From NCBI RefSeq assembly GCF_052857255.1, contig NC_135498.1:162255124-162319123 (forward strand): a DNA stretch of 64,000 nt. The letters are read 5' to 3'. The notes below the pieces were generated by a model, which saw only the letters and a list, made by a program, of their open reading frames with translations, did no database searches and was not told where the DNA came from. Shown here in pieces: positions 11,002-24,348 of the stretch. Source of the DNA: Amblyomma americanum (lineage: Eukaryota > Arthropoda > Arachnida > Ixodida > Ixodidae). The position numbers were made by a program, and so were the translations under genes. Position 1 is the stretch's first letter; each line of letters starts with the position of its first letter.

Positions 11002-11330
11002 CCAGGCTTAGTAAAACGGCGCAGGAGTCTTCGTTCCCCTAACAGATGAAAAGACGTCGCAGCACTCTTTCTTCATGGCTTACCCGTTGAAACTCGCCAA
11101 TGTTGACAGGCCGAAATCCTGGTCGTTGGCTTCCAAAACACACTCCTGCTCACCTTCCTATTGAATGAGTTCTTCACACGTGTCCACCGTACAAGTATTC
11201 AAGCAATGGCTCAAAGAGGCAAATAATACAAAACACAACGTATCGGTTGCGCGGCAATGGCGCCGACGGCTGCGCTTTCGTGTCGGTGAAAATTTGCAAC
11301 CGACAAAAAAATTAGTTTTTTAAACCATGA
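10986..11330 (-). promoter_or_regulatory. Candidate 5' end of the minus-strand host gene
   Basis: The region is richer in CpG than its surroundings. It holds a possible non-coding first exon (donor GTAAGC at 11083) and an acceptor (TTCATCTGTTAG at about 11039) before the exon carrying the ATG at 11001. The resulting intron would be only ~45 bp. No TATA box was seen. The transcription start is not defined. Confidence 0.3.
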
Positions 11331-14300
11331 ATACTTATATTAACTTCACAACAAAGACATTGCATTTATTTTAAATTATTTTTATATTATTTAAGAATAC
11401 TAAAGCGCTTTCAGTTACTTTTTCTGGTATGTGGTTTGTAGAAGCTGCGATCCTGTGATCCCCTGAAGTGACCCGGATGTCTAGCAGACGACGGAGCAGA
11501 CGACGGTGTTGACAGAATGCAATTTCGTTTTATGCCAGATAAAATCACTAAGTTGCGACAAAAACAGCGAATAAGAGCGCCGTATCTCAAACTGGCGAAT
11601 ATCGTGGATAAGTTGAGCGCAATTGGCACGATGGAGAGTAGCTGCTATGCATTAATTTGCGCGAGCGACACTGGCACGCTCACCGGAGATCATGAAACTT
11701 AACAGCTTATCGGTGACCAGTACAAGCGGAGTGCTTTGATATCAACTGCGTTACGAAACTACGTCGATACTTGCGTCTCACTTTAGCTAATATGCAACAG
11801 CGGCTAGCACTCGCCGCATCCTGATCGCTTGTAGTTTAACAAGCAAGAGCCCACTAGCGCTTCGAAGCAGGCGTGTTTTCGAGTTCGTATCGTTACGATA
11901 AATACGAGTTGTTTCGGCACGTACTGGAATTGAAGTTCTCAGCCTGTGCGTCACGGACGGTGACGATGGCGTCACGGACGATCTTAACTAAGACTCGCCG
12001 CAACGCAGCCGATAACCCAAGCATATGTGCGTTAAAGGTTGTTCACCAGTAGTGCAAACGTGGGCATCAAGTATCGCTCAGTCGCAGCGCCAGTCGCTCG
12101 CTTCTCGATTTTCCAGCCTTCCGAGTGAAGGCCGCAAGCTGTTGAGCCAATCAGTGAGCCAGCGGGAGTGAGCGAGGCGAGCTTTCGGGAACGACGCCGC
12201 CCGCGGGCGCACCGGGCAATGAACTACGCGCTACCCCCTGGCTGCCCTAGTCGTCGCTAAGCCTAGCCGGTTTCGCATCGATGCAGCAGCTGAGTGCACT
12301 TCGAAACTGGCTAGCGCTGAGGTGCTGCTCTCGTCATCGTTTTACTGTGAACCTCGTCTCATAGTAAAACAAAGATATGCTCGGTTTCCGCGACACCTTC
12401 AGGAGCGGAGCCAGCTGAGGCCAGGAAAGCCGCGATTGAGCAGCAGCAATTAAAGGCGCCGTGGGGAGACATTTGTTTGTATTCCTGTTATCGCTTCTAC
12501 CAACGACTCGATATTGGCCAACGATACTCCATCCGACGGCTTAGTATGGACTTGAACAAACATTACTGTCGCATTTTTCCGACGCTGGCGGCCGGTATTC
12601 AGGCTGGCATGCCGCGCCCGGACGTTATCATGTCGCTCAACTGTATGGCCGTGGTGCACATCAAAACCTCCAGACATCCTCCTTTTCGCTCAGATTGTCA
12701 TAGCACACAGTCACACTGGGACCAGAGTAGTTTAGAGGACCGAGCGCGGGTGCACAGGAGCTAGACTGTGTCAAAGCAGGTGAAACTCTTTAAAGCGCGC
12801 GGTTGATGTCAGTCCCAAGACTTTATTCTCATTTCGACCGAGAATCAAATCGGTTCAAACTCGCCGGCCCCCGCATTTCACCTTCGGCTGCATACGCTGC
12901 TGTCTATATTTAGCGACATTTTCGTGTCACCGTCATGAAATGTTCAGTGAAGGCAATGAACGTCATCGTAAAGTATTTTTTTTTGCTTTGCTATTTTATG
13001 ATAAGCACCACGTCACTGCCGCTAAAAAAAATTCTCCGCCAACACTGCATCAGCGTTGGACTTAAGAGCGTTAGCTACGAGAGCTTCAAGTGTTTAGATC
13101 GGGGTCCTAGATCGGGGTGCTCAGCAAACGTGGAGAAGACAAAATACAAACATCTGAGGGCATTTCGTTTCGGAAACATTCGTTCTATGATACAAGCAGC
13201 GTCATCTACATAAAAGATTTCGCACTACTATTGCGATTTACAGCCACCTTCGCTAAATCCGGTATGTTTCCTCCTTACATATCACTTAACGAATTTTATA
13301 AACGTGTGCATTACAACAAGATGAATTGTTTGACTGCATCCGGAACCCTCTGCGACAAACGATTAGGCCTTATGGCTGTCTGGAAGTCCCCGGAATGCAC
13401 AGTTTGGGGGCGAAAAGGTCGTCGGTGCGAATCCCACACATATTTTGGGCTTCATCTAAATATTTATTTTATCCTCAGGAACATGACAAGTCAAATGACA
13501 CCACTTCGATCGTTATGCGTCAAACGGGCGGCCCCCAAATTTGATGCAAATGGGGGTCCCCGGGGTTCCACTTCGATAGCCGCTATACTGGCATATGTAA
13601 AACGGATCGAAGGTATCTGTGACAACTGAGGCTCTACGCGCCCGCTGTTGCTATGTGATATAGTGTGGTAACTGTCTTGGCTAATTTGACCTTCCCTGCA
13701 GACAGACGTGTCCTTGACAAACGTAAGTAGTAAGAGCTGACGCTCTTAAAACTGAAACGCGCGGAAAAATGATATCGGGGTTGCCTTGAACATTTATACA
13801 GAGAACTGCGTGCATGTACACACATGCTGCCTTTGTGTAGCCGGATGGTTATGGCGAGTAATTTTCCCTGATTGACGACTAACGACATTCTTTTCCGCGA
13901 CGCATAGAAGTGTCCTTGGTTTTTTCTGCGCATGTAGTAGTAGCGGTACATTATGTTACATGGCTTGAACATGTCACAGAAGCCAAGAGGACACTGACTT
14001 TCAGTAGCGCCATTCGACTTGCGCACACCGACTGGTGTGCAGGCGCTGTCGTGGCTGCAGCTACATGCCGCCACCGCAAGCGCGTGCGGATACGCAGGCA
14101 CCACTGGCTTCGTCGCTTGTGTATACAGCTTTTTGGGCTTTCAAAGCCGCATTATACTCTTGAGCATGCACTACTTTCGTCACATTGTCATGTGTGAACA
14201 GAAGGGAATTAGGTGAGTGCTCGAGCAGTGCCTCTCCTCTAAGCCAATTCTCGTTCGGTGAGAGAGCCAGGTCGCGGGAAGCGAGTTGAATACTCGATTC

Positions 14301-14479
14301 GCCAATGTGAATGAGCACTTCATTTCGCTCGGTGCCCGTCACCAACAGACCAGAGCACCTCGCATCCTCTTCGCGACTCGCCACAGTGAACGCGCTTTGA
14401 AGCATCTATGGTCAATTTGATCCTATCGCTGTCACACGACCGCATGACAGTATTTCTAGAATTCTGCAGTAAAATAATT
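11331..14479. other. Unassigned region with a GC-rich block
   Basis: No gene recognised. 12040-12330 is GC- and CpG-rich and could be a promoter of something unseen. A short ORF at 12935-13213 (+) begins with a hydrophobic stretch after its second Met (VIVKYFFLLCYFMI) that could act as a signal peptide, but there is no other support. A B-box-like GGTGCGAATCCC near 13424 may be a SINE relic. Confidence 0.25.
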
Positions 14480-15005
14480 ACCCTCACCAGGAATCTGTCG
14501 TATGACACATCCCACGATAGGTATCTATCGCGCGGCACAATCCACGACAGGTATCGGTCGCGCGACTCATCCCACGACAGGTATCTGTCGCGCGGCATAT
14601 CCCACGACAAGCTCTTGTGTCGCGCGACAGGCCGCACGACAGGTACTTTTGTCGCGTGAAAAGAGGCGCGATAGAAGTCTGTCGCGCGACTGAACCCACG
14701 ACAGGCAACTTTGCTGAGGCACGCAATCTCTGTCGCGCGGCACTAGTACCTCTGTCGCGCGACAGTACCTGCGACAGAAACCTGTCGCGCGACAAATGCT
14801 GCGACAGGGACCTTCTTCGCACGACAAAATGCAGGAAAGATGTCTGTCGTGCGGCAGAACCCACTACAAACAACTTTGTCGCGCGAAAGAACTCACGACA
14901 CGAAGCTTGTCGCACGACACATGGCACGACAAGACAGCTTGTCTTGCGACACAAAATTGTGTCGCGCGACAGATGCGCGACAAAAAATTCTGTCGTCCGT
15001 TTTGA
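14480..15005. repeat. Palindromic CpG-rich minisatellite
   Basis: A degenerate tandem repeat of about 30-36 bp built on TGTCGCGCGACA, itself a perfect 12-bp palindrome. Exact copies lie at 14618, 14753, 14783 and 14960. They alternate with half-sites such as CCACGACAGG. Long ORFs on both strands here are by-products of the repeat. Confidence 0.85.
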
Positions 15006-16873
15006 TCGGGTGCCCTGATTTTTCATCGCTAAAATCGACTGGAAAGCACTATACAGAATTGTTTCTTGAACCACGACAACTGTGCATTCTGGGAAACGCT
15101 CTAAGAATGGGCGTTTTGCTTCGTTGCTGTTTCCTGCTTAGATACTAACCTTGTGACATAGATTTCTTCCGGACTGTTTTATTTATTTTATCCCTGTTTG
15201 TTTTGTTGCAGTGCTAGGGCAATAATGCATGTAATTTTTTTAACATACATGAATTTTGTGTTGCTTTATACGACATTCTTCTCACTCTTGATATGTCAAC
15301 TGACACTGCACTGCAAAACTTCAAAAATTTGAGCTGAATCTAACATTGTTTCACGTGGAGCACGCCAGTCTTACAGCAGTGAGTTATCAACCAACCTTTC
15401 CCCCTATTCTCTTTCCTCTGCAGGTTTTTCACAACATTCGGAAAAATGCACATATTAAAAACTTGTCTGGACATACTTCAGTGATACTTCGTGATTATAG
15501 TGATAAAATTATCTCCAATATTCTCAAAAAGCCTGATGTAAATACATAAAGAATAAATTGTTTTTTCCTGAAAGCCGCGTCTCACTATGCTGAAGAAGTG
15601 GATACCGAGAGAACGAAAGCGTAGCAGGGGGTGTAAGAGCGTCTTGTGGGCGGACGAGCTGGAGGTCAATGGGAAAAGCTTTTTTTCCTGCCGTAGACGA
15701 AGCTAGTCTGAATATGAGTTTTGCTGCAGCAACAACCCTAACACGTATGCTGTCACGAGGTGCTTTATCAATTACACAAGGGCAACCTTGTGTACTTAAT
15801 TTAGGTACAATTGTCTGAAGGTCATGCGAGTATTTGGGCACTCTAAAGAACTTCTTCATCAATTATGCTTGACCCCTAATAGCATTTGTTAGTAAATAAA
15901 TTTGAAGATACAGTTGTGATTCCAAGCTACTATGTTGTTCTCTGAAACGCTGCGGCGATAAGTTTGAGCTGTTTTTGCGTCATCGTCGCTGAACGCATGG
16001 CATAGTCGGCAATAATGATGCAACTCACACACCAAGGAAATCCAACATTGTCGCGTGGAGAAACATGTTTCCAGTACTGCCGTAATTTAAATGCGATTAT
16101 GCCAGCGGCGAGCTTGGAAAAGGCGTAGCGCGAAAACGACAGTAAGACTTAGACCAAGAGGTTGTCAGCATACGAAACAACAGTGGCAATAAAATGACTA
16201 CGCAACGGTAAGAGTTAAAGTGCGTTGGTGAACTTATGCATGGACTGTCCTGTACAGCGTCGGTCACGGGTGCAGTGCTGGCCTTTCATTACAGCTCTTG
16301 CTGGCAAAGTGACGTTAGCCAGCCTCCATGCTCAGGAAGCTCGGTGAGGCCTCAGTATCTGCGAAGACGCGACCTCCTCCTCCACATTGCCCGCCCCTCG
16401 CTCTATCTATTTCTGCGGGCGGGGCGGAAGCGAGATGCCGTGAAATGCTTTGAAACGACTCTCGTGAAAATATCTTTATATTGGCGCGGAAAGCAGGTGT
16501 TGCAGATGTTATGTAGCCTCCGGCAGCGATGTGGCGATGGAGCTGAATCGGGGCGTCCTGCTCTGAATGCTGCGCGTGTGCACAAGAGCAGGACCCCAAG
16601 CATGCGGTGTGTCTAGCGAGAATAAATGCTCTCGATACGCAGCTCTAAAATGCTCTTTAGGGATATATTGTCATGTCCATACCAACACATTTCTCAAAAC
16701 ATAAAGCAGTTGTTGTAACCGCCTAAAAAGAGGAACAATCGTCATATACTCAAGCATAGCAGCCGGATGGAAAGCAAACGAAACAATTGCATAACAACGG
16801 TATGTACCAGCTGGTGCACAAAATTGGCAGGACCGTGGGTGGAACCGCCAACAACTTTTCTCAATCCTCCCAG
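15006..16873. other. Unassigned region
   Basis: No gene recognised with confidence. A 112-codon ORF at 15524-15862 (-) has a fairly protein-like composition (for example the stretch AAAKLIFRLASSTAGKKAF) but no known motif. 16300-16600 is GC-rich and could be a promoter for the exon at 16874. Confidence 0.2.
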
Positions 16874-17064
16874 GTATGCTCTTATCTGGGAAGAGAATTT
16901 GGCAGCCCCGTAGAGCGCATCCGGCTCGGGGAGGCTTCATTGACCAGCAAGATGTGGGCCGCTCTCTTCACCGCGAGCAAGTGCGAGCCCATCTCGCGCT
17001 TCTTCACCGACGACGACGGCCGTCCTATCAACCCTTGGCTAGAGTTCAAGATTTTTTGCGGAAA
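16874..17064 (+). CDS. Exon-like segment, unknown protein
   Basis: A 191-bp segment opens after a pyrimidine-rich acceptor (TTCTCAATCCTCCCAG) and closes at a strong donor (GTAAGT at 17065-17070). It is open in phase 0 throughout and reads VCSYLGREFGSP, then LTSKMWAALFTASK, then FFTDDDGRPINPW. Composition and splice borders fit a real internal exon. I do not recognise the family. It ends with two bases of a codon, which fits the one-base start of the exon-like segment at 24700, but the two are 7.6 kb apart and the link is only suggested by phase. Upstream exons were not found. Confidence 0.45.
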
Positions 17065-17070
17065 GTAAGT

Positions 17071-19778
17071 GCCAGTTTTGCACAACACGTTTTAAATAAC
17101 TTTCTGAGCGCGTCTGTGTATGTTTGTATGCAGAAGGGATGCTGAAGACATCAACAGTTCGACCAGATCTGCAGAAGAGCATAAAGACGAAATGTTTTGA
17201 CGTTGCTAACCGTAATCATCTTTTCTTTTGAAGTAAAAGAATTCATGGTGATGTCTATTAAGCGTCCGTGCGTGCCGTATATAGTCATGATGCGCAGTAT
17301 GCAACCCTAATTTCGACGCGATGATTGCAGCTGACCCGTGTATTTTTCGAGCTGTTTATTGTTTAATTATTCTGAGAAGTTCATGGCTCACTTCCAGCGC
17401 TGTCGTACTTGATCTTAATGAAATAGGTCACTTAATATGCACGCTTCTAGTTCGACACACTGCACAGTTTTGGAGGAAATCCCAGCGAGAGTGTATCCGA
17501 CTATCATAGAGCAACCGTGTCTACTCCAACTTTCACAAAGTGTGGAGAGTTGAAAGGGAACCGTACTTTCAGGTGCCTATTAAACCGTTCTTATCATCAT
17601 AGTTTGGTAATTACGAAGACGTGGGCTCCCCTGAGTCAATTTTAATACAGGTTTACATATTACGTCTCTAACGGTCACGCGACGGAAAAGCTAATACTGT
17701 CCGCTCTGAGCCATATATGAAGTGTTGTCGTGCTGGCGGTGTAAGCATGTCGTGTGAACGAAATCAGACAACCAAAATCCAATCGCAGCCGCTTAGCAGC
17801 TGCGACTTTTTTTAATCCTGAGGACCAGTTTGCGTGCCGGGCGCCTTGCGACGTACGTGCATTAACCGCTGTCCAGTGTGCTGAGGTAGGTGTAACACAA
17901 AGAACCTCATGTGGTCAAATTAGCCTAAGGCTCTCCATGTCACTGCTGCAAGTGCAGCGTTGGGATGTGGAAATCGACATTGCACTTCTGACACCGCCAT
18001 ACAGTTTGATGTGTCCAAGTCGAGGATCAACATTAGACAAATGGGACCTAAATTTGCCTAACCCAGGTTTCCGGGAAAGAACACTTCACCCACGTCTAAA
18101 TGACGGAAACCACACTGCGAATAGGACGAGTACAAGTGGGAATACAGAAAAAAAGAGGAGTGCTATGCTAGGCACCCATAAGCCCCAGACAAAAGTCCTT
18201 ATTCACGTGTCCTTTTAGTCATGTTTTCCGTCATCCTACTTAGCACGCGAGTTCATCTAAACGCCACCTTACGTATGCAGTCCACATGCCCCGGCCACTA
18301 TCACAAAACTTTGCAGGTTTGCCGCACTAATTCATTTTCAATGTCGTCTTATCTCAATACATCACGCGACCGGAATCACTTTCCTGCATCGACAACACGC
18401 ATTTTAACACAGTAACCGTTGGCTCGTTTTTAGGTTAACAAACTTAGATGGCTAGAATTGTATAACTGTTTGGTTGGACAGCTTTTGCGTTGTTTACCTA
18501 GTGTATTAAGCCACTCGCGTGTAAATAGCTAAAACCTAGAGAAAACGGTAATTTTCGAGTAATGAAGTTCAATAGCGAATATATTTAATATGAGGTGAAC
18601 CAATTAGTTACTTTAGTGAAATTAAATTATTTGTTGGAAGGCATTCGTTCTCGGGCCAAATAACTTATTTTCCCAAAGAAGTGCATAGGACTATCCAGAG
18701 TTGTGCCCAAACCTGTAGCGCTACTTTTCGCTTCAATTTGTTGACTTTCAGCATGCACTTAACCAAACATTTTAAATGGTAAGCGGAACGGCATATAAAA
18801 TTCACTGCCAAAAAAAAAACGGCCGCATTCTCTATCGGAAAAACAACAAATACAATAATAATAGAGAAGAGAATCATCGCGTAATGGTTCAATAATGGCC
18901 ATTCGGCACTGCTTTGTGGCATTAAAGACAAATTTATTCAAAATTAGGAGATTTTTCCGCAATGTAATCAAAAGTGGAAGTGAAAAGAAAGTGTAACTAC
19001 TACGGATATAATTAATAGAAATGAGTGGCAGTGTGTGACAGCAAAGGGCTCTTTGCAGGTGGTAAATTAAGTCGCCGCCAAATACCATCTACAGGACTCG
19101 TCCGAATGCATGCCTGGAATCCGCAAAATCGTGACTTAATACGAAGAAATCGACACATAATGCATCGGACGACAGAAGTAGGTAGTTTCGTGAGGGAACC
19201 TACTGAGAACTTTTTTCATTGTGTCAAGTTGCGGATACACATCTCAACACATCTTATACAGTAGACACAGATGTTTTAACTCGTAAAAATGTCTAAAATT
19301 TTGAGGTACAACGCAGACCCGGAACATTGAGAAACATAAGGCAGAATCTGATTTTGTTAATCGTAATTTTAACGCACTCACAGCAGTATACTCTAAGGTG
19401 AGTAATAATTAGTGTGAGAGTCATTCCTGTCATAAGCTGTCAAAATGGCATTCGCGCTATGAGGGACGCGTTAGTGGGGGGCTCAGAATTAAATTGCTCA
19501 TTAAGATCACAGCCATGCTACATTGAAGAATGACTATGAATAGTGAGTCATGACTTTCATACATTAAGTTTATCATTTTTCACTACACTTGTCTGCTTAC
19601 ATGTGTTTTGACCTTGTACACCGCAATTCTGACATCTATGCACCGCACATTACGTTAGTTATCAATTTCTGAGTCACGCTTCTTTGCAAAATGGCTATCA
19701 GTCATGATTCAAGACTTTAACAGGATGCGTTTCTTCCTTTGTGACGACACATATTGGCTTACTTGTGTTGTGAAATCG
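17071..19778. other. Unassigned, intron-like
   Basis: No repeat or domain recognised. A short segment at 17839-17886 (DQFACRAPCDVR, followed by GTAGGT) resembles an exon, but its phase does not fit the exon ending at 17064. Confidence 0.2.
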
Positions 19779-19793
19779 TACACCGGCGTCCTG

Positions 19794-20107
19794 GACCCGC
19801 CGCGGTGCCTCAGTGGTTAGGGCGCTCGGCTACTGATCCGGAGTTCCCGGGTTCGAACCCGACCGCGGCGGCTGCGTTTTTGTGGAGGAAAAACGCTAAG
19901 GCGCCCGTGTGCTGTACGATGTTAGTGCACGTTAAAGATCCCCATGTGGTCGAAATTATTCCGGAGCCCTCCACTACGGCACCCCTCACTTCCTTTCTTC
20001 TTTCGCTCCCTCCTTTCTCCCTTCCCTTACGGCGCGGTTCAGGTGTCCAACGATAAATGAGACAGATACTGCGCTATTTCCTTTCCTCCAAAACCAATTA
20101 TATTATA
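19794..20107 (+). mobile_element. tRNA-derived SINE with perfect target duplication
   Basis: Begins with a tRNA-like head (CCGCCGCGGTGCCTCAGTGG, B box GGTTCGAACCC), continues through the SINE body and ends in an AT-rich tail. It is flanked by TACACCGGCGTCCTG at 19779-19793 and 20108-20122, a perfect 15-bp target-site duplication. That marks a relatively recent insertion. Confidence 0.9.
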
Positions 20108-20779
20108 TACACCGGCGTCCTGACGTCATCAGTATCTCATGCAATCGACAGCGATGGAGGCCGGATTTTGGGCTAATGGGACATATAGTGGTTCGGAATT
20201 AATTAACCCTTTCCGATAATCTATGCGGCATCACCCGATAGCGGAAATATGTCCGCCCAATCAGTTGCCGCTCATGGCAACCAGCACAACGTTTTTGCCT
20301 CGTATTTCTGAAGAAAAAATAGCACCATCTCGTTGGAGTTCTAGCCTCCAAATCTGCTATTCGGCTTTCCTCCCGAGGGACAACGGCAGTATGATGATGC
20401 ATATTTATGTTGTAATCATGGCATTTGAGAGCATGACTTGGCGCTAAAAAAATCGGGGCATGACTTCCATTTTGGCCGGTGTATTCTGAGGAAAGTTGTC
20501 TAATTATTTAGTAGCAATCGAAGATGAGTTTAGTGACGAAGACAACTATATGCCTCCTTCGTCAATTATTGCGCTGTCTGCAGTGAGAGAGCGACAAAAT
20601 GCGGCAGAAGGGAGACACAATTTTTTTACAAGATATGTGAGAGGAAGTATGGCCTCCATTATAGAGATTGCTTCGACAGGCACCACACTCTAAAGATGTA
20701 CAGCTGAAGCCCTATCGAAGCTGCAAAAAAAAAATGAAGGGGTCACTTAAGGTTCGCCTTAAGAGGATGACGCGATTGC

Positions 20780-20935
20780 TTAATTTATTTATTTGTTTAT
20801 TTAGAATACCGCTAACCAATCAGAAGCGCTGTTTCAGAGTGTAAAATGCAATGGCAATCACAAATCTACAAAAATTTTAATAATGCAAAAATTAACAATA
20901 CACAAATTTCTAAACAAAGCGATAAGAAACGTAAT
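20780..20935 (-). mobile_element. Possible LINE 3' end
   Basis: The plus strand shows ATTTATTTATTTGTTTATTT, then unique-looking sequence. On the minus strand this is a short unique end followed by an (AAAT)n-type tail, as at the clearer LINE 3' end near 48812. No coding trace remains. Confidence 0.3.
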
Positions 20936-22900
20936 GCAGATGCTATGCAAGTCGAGACTATAGAAAAATAGAAGTGTTACACCGGAACCAGGGATGAGCA
21001 TTTTTCAGTTTTTTTTTTCGTATATGCATGGTAAGATTGTCTTTTTCGATCTTCTCTTTTCCTGAGCGAGGAAAGAAAGAGCATTTAAAAGCATTTATTC
21101 TGGCATGAAAATGGAGCAGAGTGAAAGCGTGGCGGCTTCTTGTAGCACAGCCGAGCAAAAAAGTGATGCACTCTGAACTGCAAAAATCAATTATCCTTTA
21201 GTTACCTTAAACAGGAAGCTTAAGCGACTAATTGCATTTCTTTCTGATATTCGCCTTAATCCTGCTTGTAAAAAGAAGACAGAAATTGATGCTTTCCCAT
21301 GTTTTTTTAAAAAACCTAACGGCATTCTTCCTCACCCTTTTCACTTTGTGAATGTTAACACCTTCGTATGGGTCCTAGATGTCATTAGCGTAATCAAGTA
21401 TGGGCTGTGTAAACGTTTCAAATCTTCGTGCTACTGGAGCCTTTCCGAAGCGTCCTCTTGAGATAGTGCAGTTATTTTACAACCGCGTTGTTTGATCTCG
21501 TGAAAATGTGGCGGTCCGAATGAACGTTTTCACATATATGCACGTCAAGACACATTCAGAAGCATGTGTCATAGTGTTCTATTCACGCTGTAGTCAAACA
21601 CGAGGCATTGCTTCTTGTGTGCTAAAGAGACTACACTTTTCAGGTAGTTCACAGTCATATGCCATGTTTTACACCTTTGCATCAGACGATCTAGTTCTGT
21701 ATTTAGTTTTACTATTGAGTTTTGGAATTGACTACATAGTACAATCATTAAGCCTAATTTTCACATTATGTTTATCTACAATATCTTTTATGAAAATAGG
21801 ATCAATTGGGGCCCGAAACAGAAACTTGTGGAACACACAAAAAAACGGGTGACATATTCGAAGTATTTTGCATTACAAACAACAGAGTTGCTTGTTTTTT
21901 AAAATATTCGGTATTTAACCGTATGTTTGGAGTGAGAAATCTTATCGATAGTTTTCGCGAAGTCCAAAAAAATTTCTTTTTTTGCGTTTCTTTTCAGCTG
22001 AGACAAAATCATGCACTGTTCCTACGAACTGAGTCATGGTGAAGCCATGTCTGAAACCGTGTTGCGCTGCTGCAAAAACTGAGTGACTTTTTAGAAAAAC
22101 GGCAATATGCTTTTCAATTACATGCTCAAGTAATTTACAGCATGTGCATGTTAAAGCTATTCAACTATAATAAAAAACTATATGTTAGTCACCTTGTTTA
22201 AATAAAGGGTTGGTTATTCCCAATATACCTTGAATAGTTCATTTAAGACTTTACGTCCTTAGATCGCAAGGAGTGATTCTTACAACTCCTGGAGCAGTGG
22301 TGCAGCCGTCAGGCAATCTGGCATTCCCTTTCAATGGCATGTGCTGCCACCGGTGGGGCTTGTGTGGCCAAGGCTGCTCTTGCCGAGAGACTAATCATTA
22401 TTTAACTGCCGCCTGCCACTCTTGTCTGTTTTCTCACAATCCGGTGGACAGGTCGTGATGAGTTTACATGGTCTAGGTAGCTAGCCTAGGTTGCTTCTCC
22501 GGGAACGCCGACTACACCGACTACGCCAAAGGCATCAACGACGCCAACGCCGGATATTCTGCAGAATGGGAGCCTTAACACAGTCGCGTTAAAAGTATTT
22601 AAATAAATGTTTATAGCCAAATCATGACGTCGCACTCGCTTGTTTGCAAGGGGCTAAAGGGCCAAATGAATGCAGGCCACTGCAATAGTTACTGGGGAAA
22701 GTAAGCATGGCCAGAGAGTTTTAATATAACAGATGGGACTTTTTGCGCTGATACACTCGTAGCAGAGGGTCAGATCTTATGGGAGACATAACTTCCACAT
22801 AGATTAATATTTTTTTCATTCACCTGTGACACGGTGCTTTGGGCCAATAATGTCTATTAGACGCCTGCCGTGAGGAGGCGTAGGACATCATTAAAAACCC
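20936..22900. other. Unassigned AT-rich DNA
   Basis: No gene or repeat family recognised. Short ORFs (for example 21508-21852, +) are hydrophobic and low in complexity and have no motif. Confidence 0.2.
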
Positions 22901-24170
22901 CTTATCGACAATGGTCGTTCCACATAGCATGCAAATAGTGAAAATGATTGATAGAGTTGAAAATAAGAACAACCCAAATATATACCGACTAATATCAATC
23001 CTACCTTTTTCTCCTAAATGCCTTGAAGAATATTTGACGCAAGACCTAGGTAACCTTTCCCGTAAATGCAACTTTTTAACGTAATGCCAGTTCGTTAGGA
23101 AAAAAAGCTCTCGTCAATATACTGAGTGCTCACCCACTAGGAAATGATATTAGAAATTTCGTAAAATAATATATTGACCTTGGGAATGTATTCACATTTC
23201 AGCAAAGCATTTCCCTGTGTAAACCAGGAATTCCTACTGAATAAATTAGAATCACACTGTTTCCAAAGTGCTTCTTATTAGCTTATAATATCGATTCTTT
23301 TCCCTCTATCAATTAAATAGGGGGACAAGAATCCCCCCCCCCCTGACATTAAAAAGCACAAATTTCTCACCAGATTTAGACCAATGTGCAAAATTGCAAT
23401 ATTATTTCACCTATATCTTTCCTCTAACTTCATGCGCGTGTGATTTTGTTGTCTATGCAGACAACTGTACTCTATTCAACTGTGGCCCGGGAATGACACG
23501 CATACTTCAAGATGCATGCTCAGCATACTGTGTGATTCATTAATGGTCCCTGCAGAACACCCTCCTACTGAACCAATCTGAAACAAAATGTGTAGTTTAT
23601 TTCTGGTGCGGAAGTTTTTAAGATTGGAGACAACGTTGCGTTAAGCCACTTTCAAATGTCAAGTCTAAAATTAATTAAAAGTCTGGGAGTAATATTTTCC
23701 GCATACCTGTCCCGGACCGAACGTGATAATTTAGTTCGTTCAGATGCGCGGGCAGTGGTTAGCGTATTAAATTATACAATGTCTCCCCATGCAATATATC
23801 AGCGCTCCTTTGCAATTTCTTATTCCATTCATGCCTCAAATACTGCACTGGTCTAGGAAAACAAGGCTGAACATAACTTTTCTAAGCTTGCCCTTCTGGT
23901 GGAGAAAGCAAATATAGGCACTTTTTTTTGCGGAAAGCACTCAGCCACCATTTTATCAGAAGAAAATCACAAAGGCGAGTGTTAAGTATGCGTATAATAA
24001 TGAAACGCTTAAAATGCCTTACTAATTACCGCGGATTTGCAGAGAGCAACTCTGATTCTCATAACCATCATGTGCTCTGGAGGATTCCATTCTCGCGCAG
24101 GGAGTAGGGGCAGAAATCAAGCCTTTCACACATTACATAGCAGGCTCAATGATTTCTTTTTCTGGGCCAC
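22900..24170 (+). pseudogene. Decayed LINE reverse transcriptase
   Basis: Fragments in changing plus-strand frames follow the order of a non-LTR RT. There is NPNIYRLISILPFSPKCLEEY-like sequence near 22975 (compare NYRPISLL). VYADNCTLFNCG near 23450 has Asn in place of the second catalytic Asp. LKSLGVIFSAYLS near 23670 resembles the Y-LG-V motif. C-terminal traces run to about 24170. Multiple stops and shifts show it is old and inactive. Probably CR1/Jockey-like, but the clade is not certain. Confidence 0.55.
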
Positions 24171-24330
24171 ATATATAACACCTCTAAATAATCAATAATT
24201 TTTCAAAGCTTTTTGTAACGACTAGGTACATTATGTAGAGTTCGTTGCGTTATACATAACTGTAATGTATGAATGATTTGTTCGTGCCTCATTTTGTTTC
24301 TCTCTGTAACAAAGTACCCCTGTTACAATT

Positions 24331-24348
24331 ATACACGTGCACGTGTAT
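24331..24348. repeat. 18-bp perfect palindrome
   Basis: ATACACGTG followed directly by its reverse complement CACGTGTAT. Short and AT-flanked; it may be chance. Confidence 0.7.

Noticed and set aside
14480..15005. CRISPR-like array
   Set aside because: Repeats are degenerate, the spacers are themselves repeat-related, there is no cas gene, and the genome is animal.
14484..15074. Long open frames on both strands rich in Arg, Asp and Ser
   Set aside because: They follow the TGTCGCGCGACA minisatellite in several frames and on both strands, which is a property of the repeat, not of a protein.
19794..19875. Functional tRNA gene
   Set aside because: The tRNA-like head is joined to a SINE body with a target duplication, and several diverged copies exist; it is a SINE, not a tRNA gene.
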